From BS750m-G4 sp964472195 (GTDB lineage Bacteria > Bacteroidota > Ignavibacteria > Tepidaquicellales > Tepidaquicellaceae), in contig CAYYJH010000068.1 in the NCBI GenBank assembly GCA_964472195.1, positions 1 to 15,195 of the forward strand: 15,195 nt of DNA, read 5' to 3'. Positions 1 to 6,732 of the stretch are shown here, piece after piece (the stretch's first letter is position 1; every line of letters starts with the position of its first letter). The position numbers and the translations under genes were made by a program. The notes below the pieces were generated by a model, which searched no databases, was not told the DNA's origin, and worked only from the letters and a program-made list of their open reading frames with translations.

Positions 1-275
1 GCTGTCATGAGTTTGTTTTTCACTGCGGGGTCACTATTCATAATTTGCAATGCTTCATCCCAAGTCTCAGCTTTGAACACTACTATTCCAAAGGTGTCTT
101 CCTCAATCGTACGTCCTGCCAGTATCACAACGTTGTCATTCACCAAATTCTCCAGGTAACTGAAATGCTCTCCTGCAATTTTATTTTGTTCATCGGTCCA
201 GTTAGAATCATCGTGCAGCTTTGGATCCGAAAGTTTAAGTATGTAGATGTAATGTTTATTTTCTTTATCACTCAT
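1..275 (-). CDS. YCII-family (YciI-like) protein, 3' end cut by window edge
   Basis: An open frame on the minus strand starts with ATG at 275 and runs off the left edge: 91 codons and no stop. The product begins MSDKENKHYIYILKLSDP and continues with EHFSYLENLV, VILAGRT and FGIVVFKAETWDEALQIMNSDPAV. This is the pattern of YCII-related proteins: a small ferredoxin-like dimeric alpha-beta barrel with a conserved His in the first helix (here in EHFSYL), an AGP/AGR turn, and a late Asp-Pro in a 'DPxV' helix. The family is about 90-100 residues, so nearly all of it is present. Biochemical role is not determinable; relatives are mostly uncharacterised, some fused to sigma factors or acting as small enzymes. 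A short lipoprotein ORF lies 36 nt upstream on the same strand and may be co-transcribed. No clear Shine-Dalgarno is seen. Confidence 0.8.
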   Translation of the reverse strand, partial: MSDKENKHYIYILKLSDPKLHDDSNWTDEQNKIAGEHFSYLENLVNDNVVILAGRTIEEDTFGIVVFKAETWDEALQIMNSDPAVKNKLMT

Positions 276-311
276 ATTTCTACAATATAATTAAAATCCC
301 AGCTCTTAGGT

Positions 312-446
312 TTAATAAAACTCATTATAATATTGAAACCATACGGGTATCCATTCCCCTTCATATTGTTTAAAAACATTACAACTAACCAATGTAACAA
401 ATAACACAGATACAAATAAAGATAGGATATGTTTTCTTATGTTCAT
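312..446 (-). CDS. Small putative lipoprotein (44 aa)
   Basis: A 45-codon minus-strand ORF (ATG at 446, TAA at 312-314) encodes MNIRKHILSLFVSVLFVTLV followed by Ser-Cys and a short tail ending WFQYYNEFY. The N-terminus has a basic start (Arg4, Lys5), a hydrophobic core of about 15 residues, and a lipobox LVSC with Cys22. This is what signal peptidase II substrates look like, so the mature product would be a lipid-anchored peptide of only 23 residues rich in aromatic residues. It lies 36 nt upstream of the YCII-family gene on the same strand. The leader is very A/T rich without a Shine-Dalgarno, which is common in this phylum. A chance ORF cannot be excluded, but the ordered signal-peptide architecture argues for a real gene. 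No named family is recognised. Confidence 0.5.
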   Translation of the reverse strand: MNIRKHILSLFVSVLFVTLVSCNVFKQYEGEWIPVWFQYYNEFY

Positions 447-528
447 AAATTTTAATTAAAAAAAATAAGTTTTTTCAATTTAACCGAACAAGAATTATTT
501 ATCAATTCTTTTTATACTTTTTAATTTT

Positions 529-536
529 TATGTTTG
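529..536 (+). promoter_or_regulatory. Candidate Bacteroidetes-type -7 element upstream of hutU
   Basis: The octamer TATGTTTG matches the Bacteroidetes primary-sigma -7 consensus TAnnTTTG exactly. It lies about 42 nt before the hutU start, leaving a leader of roughly 35 nt. No convincing TTG -33 box is present at the expected distance, so the call rests on one element. Confidence 0.4.
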
Positions 537-577
537 AGGAGCAATAAACATTTCTATACGAATTAAATTAATTAAAT

Positions 578-2227
578 ATGCCAAGAACAGTAAAAGCACC
601 AACAGGAAATAAATTAAGCTGCAAGAATTGGCTTAGCGAAGCAGCCATGAGAATGCTTATGAACAACTTAAACCCTGATGTCGCAGAGAAACCCGATGAG
701 CTCATAATCTACGGCGGCAGTGGTAAGGCTGCACGTAATTGGAAATGCTATGACAAAATCGTTGAAACTTTAAAACAGCTCGAAGACGATGAAACTTTAT
801 TAGTACAATCGGGTAAACCGATAGCAGTTTTTAAAACTCATAAATACGCTCCGAGAGTAATGATATCAAACTCACAGATCGTTCCTGCATGGGCAAACTG
901 GGATGAATTCAGAAGACTTGAAGCTCTTGGGTTAACAATGTACGGTCAGATGACAGCCGGATCGTGGATTTATATTGGAACGCAGGGAATACTGCAAGGG
1001 ACTTATGAAACCTTTGCTGCCTGTGCGAATCATCATTGCGGTGGTTCTCTTTCAGGAAAATTTCTACTAACCTGCGGGCTGGGAGGTATGGGAGGAGCTC
1101 AACCTCTTGCAGCGACTTTAAACGGTGCTGCTTTTCTCGGTGTTGACGTTGATAAAAACAGAATTCAAAAGAGAATCGATACAGGATATTGCGATGTAAT
1201 GACTGACAACCTCGACAAAGCTTTAAAGCTTGTTTTAGAAGCAAGACATAACAAACAGGCAAAATCTATTGGTCTAATAGGTAACGCAGGAGAAGTTCTT
1301 CCGGAAATTTACAATCGTGGAATCCTTCCCGATATTATTACCGACCAGACCTCTGCTCACGATATGCTTAATGGTTATGTTCCGATGGGAATAAGTTTTG
1401 AACAAGCACTAAGGCTTAGAAAAAGCGATCCGGATAAATATCAAAAACTTGCGAGGGAAACAGCAGTTATACATTGTAGAACAATGTGGAAATTCATGAA
1501 AAAGGGAGCTATTGTTTTCGATTATGGAAATAATCTTCGCGGCGAAGCTGAAAGCAACGGTTTTAAAGAAGCTTTTGAAATACCGGGCTTTGTTCCTGAA
1601 TACATACGTCCTTTGTTTTGCGATGGGAAAGGACCTTTTCGGTGGGTTGCATTGTCAGGAGATCCCAACGATATATACACTACAGATGAAACTATAATGG
1701 AAACTTTTCCCGATAATAAACTATTACATAAATGGCTGAAAGCAGCAAAAGAAAAAGTTCACTTCCAGGGATTACCAGCCAGGATTTGCTGGCTCGGATA
1801 TGGTGAACGTGAGAAAGCGGGTAAAGCTTTTAATGAACTCGTCAGGTCAGGCAAAGTATCAGCACCGATAGTAATTGGAAGGGATCATCTCGATTGCGGA
1901 AGTGTTGCATCACCAAACAGGGAAACAGAAAAAATGAAAGACGGATCGGATGCTATTGCTGATTGGCCCATACTGAACTTTGGTCTGCACTGCATCGGAG
2001 GAGCAAGCTGGGTTTCTCTCCATCATGGCGGTGGGGTCGGGATCGGGAACTCTATTCATGCTGGCATGGTCATCGTTGCCGATGGAACGGATGAAGCAGA
2101 AGATAAATTAGAAAAATGTCTTACTTTCGATCCTGCTATGGGAATCGTAAGACACGCAGATGCCGGATATGAACAGGCAATTAAAAACAAAAAGAAGTTT
2201 GGAATCAATATGCCTATGTTGGATTAG
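578..2227 (+). CDS. hutU: Urocanate hydratase (urocanase)
   Basis: Converts urocanate to 4-imidazolone-5-propionate, the second step of histidine degradation, using tightly bound NAD+ as an electrophile; cytosolic. The 549 residues match the usual family length of about 550-560. Visible landmarks are the glycine-rich GLGGMGGAQP at 167-176, the NAD-binding stretch GNAGEVLPEIYNRG from about 235 followed by DQTSAHD, and the family signature FQGLPARICW with its active-site Cys at residue 404. The histidine/glycine-rich tail LHHGGGVGIGNSIHAG is also present. The N-terminus (MPRTVKAPTGNKLSCKNWLSEAAMRMLMNNL) agrees with the family, supporting ATG 578. There is no strong Shine-Dalgarno; the GAGGAG at 536-541 is too far away. 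No other hut gene (hutH, hutI, hutG) is in the window, so it is either a dispersed pathway member or separately transcribed. Frame intact, all key motifs present. Confidence 0.97.
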   Translation: MPRTVKAPTGNKLSCKNWLSEAAMRMLMNNLNPDVAEKPDELIIYGGSGKAARNWKCYDKIVETLKQLEDDETLLVQSGKPIAVFKTHKYAPRVMISNSQIVPAWANWDEFRRLEALGLTMYGQMTAGSWIYIGTQGILQGTYETFAACANHHCGGSLSGKFLLTCGLGGMGGAQPLAATLNGAAFLGVDVDKNRIQKRIDTGYCDVMTDNLDKALKLVLEARHNKQAKSIGLIGNAGEVLPEIYNRGILPDIITDQTSAHDMLNGYVPMGISFEQALRLRKSDPDKYQKLARETAVIHCRTMWKFMKKGAIVFDYGNNLRGEAESNGFKEAFEIPGFVPEYIRPLFCDGKGPFRWVALSGDPNDIYTTDETIMETFPDNKLLHKWLKAAKEKVHFQGLPARICWLGYGEREKAGKAFNELVRSGKVSAPIVIGRDHLDCGSVASPNRETEKMKDGSDAIADWPILNFGLHCIGGASWVSLHHGGGVGIGNSIHAGMVIVADGTDEAEDKLEKCLTFDPAMGIVRHADAGYEQAIKNKKKFGINMPMLD

Positions 2228-2259
2228 GTTAAAATTTTTAACATTTTATAATGAAAATA

Positions 2260-2311
2260 CTCAGAATGTATCATTCTGAGGGGTCACGATTCATCGGGAC
2301 GTCGAAGAATC
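2260..2311. repeat. REP-like double hairpin between hutU and murB
   Basis: Two adjacent inverted repeats. The first is perfect: CTCAGAATG (2260-2268), loop TAT, CATTCTGAG (2272-2280). The second is GATTCATCG (2288-2296), six-base loop, CGAAGAATC (2303-2311), with one mismatch. The words 'CATTCTGAG ... GAAGAATC' resemble an intergenic repeat type common in Bacteroidetes/Chlorobi-group genomes. There is no following T-tract, so it is a poor intrinsic terminator but could stabilise the hutU 3' end or block a polymerase. Confidence 0.55.
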
Positions 2312-2345
2312 CAAACAGGATTATCGAAGCAATCACATCCTATAA

Positions 2346-3431
2346 ATGAAAAGCCAAAACATTAATATTAACTTTCAATATAGCGTATCCCTCTCCGAAT
2401 TAACCACAATTAAACTTGGTGGTAATGCAAAATTGTTTTGCAATTGTAACACAATTGATGAAATTAAAGCATGTTTAATTTATGCAAAGACAGGGAATCT
2501 GCCAGTACAGGTAATTGGTGGAGGGAGTAATATTATTTTTTCTGATGAAGGCTTTAATGGGATTGTAATTAAAATCGATACCAAAGGAATTAAGTTCAAG
2601 GAATTGGAAAAAGACTTAATTGAGATTACAGCTGGAGCAGGAGAAAATTGGGATGATTTGGTTAAACTGTGTATCGATAATAATCTTGCAGGTGTGGAGT
2701 GTTTATCGGGAATCCCCGGATGCGTTGGTGCAGCACCTATTCAAAATGTCGGTGCGTACGGACAGGAGGTAAGCGACACAATTGTTTCAGTTGAAGCAAT
2801 CGACAGATTAACTTTAAAGATAGTTGAGTTTACTAATGAAGAATGCAAATTCAGTTATCGCCAGAGCAGATTTAAGAATAAAGACACAGATAAGTATATC
2901 ATCACAAAAGTAACATACCGTTTGAAAAAATTTGCAGAATCGAAAATAAAATATCCCGAACTAAAAAAATATTTAGACAGAAATACAAAATGGGATGCAC
3001 TGAAAAATAGTAAAGAAAAACTATCGGTCATCAGGAGTAGTGTTATTAACATACGAAAAAGCAAGTCAATGGTTATAGACAGCAACGATCCAAATACTGT
3101 TTCATGCGGTTCATTTTTCTTAAATCCCGTTCTGACCGAAGAAGAATTTAGAGAATTAGAAAAAACGTGTTCTAAGAATAATCTTAATATTCCATCTTAC
3201 AAAACGGATCAAGGTATAAAAATACCGGCAGCATGGCTCGTTGAAAATGCCGGATTTCATAAAGGCTACAGAAAAGGAGGAGTTGGAATTTCAACTAAAC
3301 ACTCACTTGCATTGATAAATTGCGGGGGTTCTGCTAAAGAATTGTTAGAGCTTTCTGATAAAATTGAAGATGATGTTTATAAAAAATTTGGAGTTAAACT
3401 AAGAAAAGAGCCAGAAATTATCAAAAAGTAG
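2346..3431 (+). CDS. murB: UDP-N-acetylenolpyruvoylglucosamine reductase
   Basis: FAD enzyme that reduces UDP-GlcNAc-enolpyruvate to UDP-MurNAc with NADPH in cytoplasmic peptidoglycan precursor synthesis. The 361 residues fit the type I (E. coli-like) family. Seen in order: the N-terminal substrate/FAD segment LTTIKLGGNAKLF (19-31), the FAD-binding GGGSN at 58-62, and SGIPGCVGAAPIQNVGAYGQE (121-141). Next come YRQSRF (171-176), whose Arg aligns with the catalytic-site Arg of the family, and SCGSFFLNPV with the proton-donating Ser at residue 256. The C-terminal Glu-Pro-Glu (355-357) is where the catalytic Glu lies. The start at 2346 leaves the usual short N-terminal extension; no Shine-Dalgarno precedes it. 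It follows hutU by 118 nt with a REP-like repeat between, so co-transcription is uncertain. It sits outside any mur/fts cluster in this window. Confidence 0.95.
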   Translation: MKSQNININFQYSVSLSELTTIKLGGNAKLFCNCNTIDEIKACLIYAKTGNLPVQVIGGGSNIIFSDEGFNGIVIKIDTKGIKFKELEKDLIEITAGAGENWDDLVKLCIDNNLAGVECLSGIPGCVGAAPIQNVGAYGQEVSDTIVSVEAIDRLTLKIVEFTNEECKFSYRQSRFKNKDTDKYIITKVTYRLKKFAESKIKYPELKKYLDRNTKWDALKNSKEKLSVIRSSVINIRKSKSMVIDSNDPNTVSCGSFFLNPVLTEEEFRELEKTCSKNNLNIPSYKTDQGIKIPAAWLVENAGFHKGYRKGGVGISTKHSLALINCGGSAKELLELSDKIEDDVYKKFGVKLRKEPEIIKK

Positions 3432-3470
3432 TTCCTTAAATCAATACAAATATTTTCCTTCTCAAAACAC

Positions 3471-3497
3471 TTGAAAAAACTTTTTATTTAGTATAAA
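3471..3497 (+). promoter_or_regulatory. Candidate promoter for the TPP-riboswitch transcript
   Basis: TTGAAA (3471-3476) and TATAAA (3492-3497) are separated by 15 nt, and transcription from about 3504 would begin just before the aptamer. The spacer is shorter than the ideal 17, so support is modest and comes mainly from position. Confidence 0.35.
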
Positions 3498-3523
3498 TTG
3501 TAACAGTTCTTACAAAATAACAT

Positions 3524-3614
3524 TTGTATTGGGGTGCTGATCCCGCCAAAGCGGATGAAGCTGAGAGCACACCCATGAACCTGATACGGATAATGCCGTC
3601 GTAGGAAACGACAA
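3524..3614 (+). promoter_or_regulatory. TPP (thiamin pyrophosphate) riboswitch aptamer, THI element
   Basis: Carries the conserved thi-box words in order: GGGGTGCTGA (3531-3540), CTGAGAGCACACCC (3561-3574), GAACCTGAT (3577-3585), ACGGATAATGCCGT (3586-3599) and CGTAGGAAA (3600-3608). P1 can form between TTGT (3524-3527) and ACAA (3611-3614). P3 is the short CCGC/GCGG hairpin around 3543-3554. P5 is ACGG/CCGT around the ATAATG loop, and P4 pairs CCT with AGG. This class binds TPP and usually turns expression off. It precedes a terminator and a TonB-dependent receptor gene, so receptor synthesis should drop when TPP is plentiful. Confidence 0.95.
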
Positions 3615-3624
3615 TAATTATTTC

Positions 3625-3679
3625 AACGCTTAAGTTTTTTCCATTTAATCAGGTTCGGAAAAAGTTTAAGCGTTTTTTA
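3625..3679 (+). terminator. Intrinsic terminator, riboswitch expression platform
   Basis: The arms 3625-3642 (AACGCTTAAGTTTTTTCC) and 3657-3674 (GGAAAAAGTTTAAGCGTT) pair over 18 bp with two G-U wobbles and no mismatch. The loop is 14 nt and a run of Ts follows the stem (3673-3678). Lying between the TPP aptamer and the receptor start, it is the obvious OFF structure. The loop contains ATCAGGTTC (3648-3656), the exact reverse complement of aptamer positions 3577-3585, suggesting competition between the two. Confidence 0.9.
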
Positions 3680-3698
3680 TTTATAGGAGAAAGAAAAA

Positions 3699-6104
3699 AT
3701 GTTTACAAAAACTCTTATATGTTCATTATCAACGCTCTTTCTATTATACACTAATTCTCATTCACAAATCAGTACAGAAGATTCCGACTCGGTTATTTAT
3801 AAAACTGAAACAATTGAGGTTGACGCATTAAAAGGAATCGACAGGCTGACGCCTATCACTTTTCAGGATATAAAAAGAGAATCAATAGAAAGAGAGTACT
3901 GGATGGAAGACCTGCCAATGTTTCTTAATGGAAGCACCAGTATAAATTCATATTCCGAATCCGGGTCCTCAGTCGGTTACTCATATTTTTCATTAAGGGG
4001 TTTTGACCAAAGAAGAATTTCTATTTTAGTAAACGGAACACCTCAGAATGATCCCGAAGACCACCAGGTTTATTGGGTTGACTTATCCGATATCACGTCT
4101 TCGGTGGAAAACATACAAATTCAAAGAGGTATTGGAACTGCTTTGTACGGTTCATCTGCCATCGGTGGTGTAATAAATTTACAAACGATAGATTTCTTTA
4201 AAAGAAAGTTTCTAAATGCTATAGCTGGTTACGGGGATTATAATTCTAAAAGATATTCCCTTGAATATTCTTCAGGATTGATAAAAGGAGGATTTGGATT
4301 TTACGGTAAGTTTACGAAAACTGAAACAGATGGTTACCGCAATCTTTCGTGGTCAGACCATTGGTCTTATTTCTTAAGTGCAGGAAAAATTATTGGTGAT
4401 AATTCAGTTTTAAAACTGAATTTTTACGGGGGTCCAATAAAGAATCATCTCGCTTATCTTGGTGTTACTAAAGATTATCTTGATGGAAACATAACTGGAG
4501 ATAAACGAGTCGATAGGAAATATAATCCTCTTGAGTTCCCGAATGAAACGGATAATTACAATCAACCTCATTATGAACTAATTTTTAATTTCCAGCCCGC
4601 TAAGAATTTGTTCGTTTCAAACACTGTAAATTACATCAGAGGTGATGGGTATTTCGTGACGAATTTCCCAACATTCTATGGATTAGACTTCGATTATTTC
4701 AGGCTGCAACCTTATTTCACTTCAGATACTACTACATTCAATACAAATTACTACAGAAGAAACCCGGACGGTTCATTTTACTATGTTCCCGGTCAGGGAT
4801 ATCAGGTTGTTAGATGTGACATCGTAACAGACCTTTACGTTAACAACAATACATACGGATGGTTTCCAAAAATACAATTGACGCACAGCAGGGATAAAGG
4901 TACGCTTGTTATTGGGGGTGAAGTGAAATTTCACAAATCCGAACACTACGGAGAAATTACTTTCGGGGATGCACTTCCGCAAGGAACACCAGATAACTAC
5001 CGCTATTATTTCTACAATGGAAAGAAAAGAACTTTTTCAATCTATGTGAATGAAGTTTTCAAGATAACAAATAAACTTACAGCGATGGCGGGTGCTCAAT
5101 ATGTTTATCACAAATATAGCCTAGAAAACGATAAATTCAAACCTTATGAATTCGATGTTGATTATAACTTCTTTACACCCCGTGTTGGTTTAAATTATAA
5201 CTTCAATGAGAACTTCAAATCTTTTGTGAACTTTTCGATCGCAAAACGAGAGCCCCGACTGAAGGATATATATGATGCAGAAAATCAATTTTCCGTACCT
5301 AATTTTCAAACTGTCGATACCATAAACAATATTTATGAAAACCCACTAATAAATCCTGAAGAAATGTTTAATTATGAACTCGGTTTCGGTTATACATCAG
5401 AAATCCTAAAATCTAATCTGAATTTTTACTTCATGGATTTTCAAAATGAAATTGTCAGCAACGGACAGTTAGACCTTGTAGGACAGCCTATAAATGGAAA
5501 CGCTGGAAAATCAATTCACAGGGGTTTGGAGTTCGAATTTGAATTCACACCTTTTAAAGAAAAATTTGGTAAAACTTTAATTGGTCCTATAACTTTATCA
5601 GGGAATTTGAACTATTCCGAAAACTATTTTACTGAGTACAGAGAAATTCTCGGTGCTGATTCACTCGGGAAAATAATATATGGCAATGATTATTCAGACA
5701 ACACAATATTGTTAAATCCGGGTATAATCGGAAATCTTTCTCTTAGCTATTACAACGATTTCGGAACAGGGATATACCTTTCAATGCAGCACGTAGGGAA
5801 ACAATATTTAGACAATTCGGAAAATGAAAGGAAAAACCCAAACGCACACAGCCAACCCGGGTATGTCGATAAAGTAATAGATGCTTATACTGTTTTTAAT
5901 GCGGGCTTAACAATAAACTTTGCTTCATTATTCGGATACTCGGGAATAGATAAACTATTTAAAAAAATAGAAACAAGTTTGAGAGTCAATAATCTATTCG
6001 ATACATTATACGAAACGTATGGTACGGTAGATTATTACGGGATACCTCACTGGATACCCGCTGCTGACAGAAGCTTTTATTTTGATTTGAAAATAGGATT
6101 TTAA
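3699..6104 (+). CDS. TonB-dependent outer-membrane receptor, candidate thiamine transporter
   Basis: An outer-membrane 22-strand barrel with an N-terminal plug, expected to import its ligand using TonB/ExbBD energy. The 801 residues start with a signal peptide (MFTKTLICSLSTLFLLYTNSHSQ, cleavage near residue 23). A TonB-box-like ETIEVDA lies at about 37-43 and the plug spans roughly 52-165, with the conserved YFSLRGFDQRRISILVNG and IQRGIGTALYGSSAIGGVIN. A tyrosine- and aromatic-rich barrel follows and ends in the C-terminal Phe typical of outer-membrane proteins (FYFDLKIGF). There is no carboxypeptidase-like N-terminal domain, so it is not a SusC type. Unlike most genes here it has a good Shine-Dalgarno (AGGAG, 3685-3689) 9 nt before ATG. 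The only specificity evidence is the TPP riboswitch and terminator upstream; thiamine, TPP or a pyrimidine/thiazole precursor are therefore the likely ligands. It appears monocistronic, converging with the next gene. Confidence 0.92.
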   Translation: MFTKTLICSLSTLFLLYTNSHSQISTEDSDSVIYKTETIEVDALKGIDRLTPITFQDIKRESIEREYWMEDLPMFLNGSTSINSYSESGSSVGYSYFSLRGFDQRRISILVNGTPQNDPEDHQVYWVDLSDITSSVENIQIQRGIGTALYGSSAIGGVINLQTIDFFKRKFLNAIAGYGDYNSKRYSLEYSSGLIKGGFGFYGKFTKTETDGYRNLSWSDHWSYFLSAGKIIGDNSVLKLNFYGGPIKNHLAYLGVTKDYLDGNITGDKRVDRKYNPLEFPNETDNYNQPHYELIFNFQPAKNLFVSNTVNYIRGDGYFVTNFPTFYGLDFDYFRLQPYFTSDTTTFNTNYYRRNPDGSFYYVPGQGYQVVRCDIVTDLYVNNNTYGWFPKIQLTHSRDKGTLVIGGEVKFHKSEHYGEITFGDALPQGTPDNYRYYFYNGKKRTFSIYVNEVFKITNKLTAMAGAQYVYHKYSLENDKFKPYEFDVDYNFFTPRVGLNYNFNENFKSFVNFSIAKREPRLKDIYDAENQFSVPNFQTVDTINNIYENPLINPEEMFNYELGFGYTSEILKSNLNFYFMDFQNEIVSNGQLDLVGQPINGNAGKSIHRGLEFEFEFTPFKEKFGKTLIGPITLSGNLNYSENYFTEYREILGADSLGKIIYGNDYSDNTILLNPGIIGNLSLSYYNDFGTGIYLSMQHVGKQYLDNSENERKNPNAHSQPGYVDKVIDAYTVFNAGLTINFASLFGYSGIDKLFKKIETSLRVNNLFDTLYETYGTVDYYGIPHWIPAADRSFYFDLKIGF

Positions 6105-6109
6105 AAAGA

Positions 6110-6150
6110 TTTTACTGCGTTATCTTTTAAAATAAAAGAGCACAGCAAAA
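6110..6150. terminator. Possible bidirectional terminator between convergent genes
   Basis: An imperfect inverted repeat runs from TTTTACTGCG (6110-6119) to GCACAGCAAAA (6140-6150), with several mismatches and an A/T-rich centre. T-runs or A-runs flank both sides. It occupies the 53-nt gap between the receptor stop and the stop of the minus-strand gene, the expected place for a shared terminator. The stem is weak. Confidence 0.35.
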
Positions 6151-6157
6151 TTCTTTC

Positions 6158-6640
6158 TTATTTCTTGGGTTTAATAGCCGGTTCTTTCGCTGGTATTAGT
6201 TTTATGATTAATAAAGATACCAGGTTCATGATAAGTAACACAAAATGCGTAACCTCGATGGAGTAATTCTTAAAGAGCTCATCAAAAATTATGAATGCTC
6301 CCCACATTGAGATACTGCAAAAGAAAGCGGCATTAATTGCACTCGATCCATTATCGCTTAAACTTTTAAAAGATAAAAACGCCTTAAAAAAAAGAACAGC
6401 AATAAATCCTTCCCAAATTAATACGCTGATAAATAGAATAACGTTTAGCCAGCCCGGCATATTATAAATCAACGTTGTCTGTCTTATCATCTCAAACTTA
6501 TCGGAAGCAAATTTCCATTCCATTGGGAAGATTCCGGCTGCTTTTAAAAGGTCAAAAGCGTTCGTAAGAAATACGACGGAAAACCAAAATGCAAGTATGA
6601 GTAGTAGAACTCTTTTTAAAGTAAATATGGTTGAAAACAT
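6158..6640 (-). CDS. Four-helix membrane protein of unknown function
   Basis: A 160-residue hydrophobic protein with four predicted membrane helices at roughly 9-28, 64-88, 102-122 and 130-149 and a basic C-terminus (IPAKEPAIKPKK). Between helices 1 and 2 is an outside- or inside-facing loop with PMEWKFASDKFEMIRQTT. Helix 2 starts with NVILFISVLIWEGF and helix 3 ends with FIIFDELFKNY. I have a general impression of similar ~160-aa proteins in other bacteria but cannot name the family, and no catalytic motif is visible. It lies 92 nt downstream of the MFS gene on the same strand. A TTGACA hexamer in minus-strand orientation (6678-6683) could give it its own promoter, though the matching -10 is poor. 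It converges with the TonB receptor. Confidence 0.8.
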   Translation of the reverse strand: MFSTIFTLKRVLLLILAFWFSVVFLTNAFDLLKAAGIFPMEWKFASDKFEMIRQTTLIYNMPGWLNVILFISVLIWEGFIAVLFFKAFLSFKSLSDNGSSAINAAFFCSISMWGAFIIFDELFKNYSIEVTHFVLLIMNLVSLLIIKLIPAKEPAIKPKK

Positions 6641-6732
6641 TTTAAGATGTTTTTAATTTGAAATTTAAAAGCTGGTATGTCAATATAATAAAATTTATAC
6701 ATTTTATACATCTCAATCACTATTCCAAAAAA

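Noticed and set aside
45..290. 81-codon plus-strand ORF at the left edge
   Set aside because: It overlaps the YCII-family frame on the opposite strand, which has clear family motifs; the plus-strand product has no recognisable features.
536..541. GAGGAG as the hutU Shine-Dalgarno
   Set aside because: It is 36 nt before the ATG, far beyond a working spacing, and no other start codon lies at a suitable distance.
2251..2349. 32-codon ORF (MKILRMYHSEGSRFIG...) ending in an ATGA overlap with the murB start
   Set aside because: Most of it is the translated REP-like double hairpin, a common source of spurious ORFs. It has no Shine-Dalgarno or family similarity.
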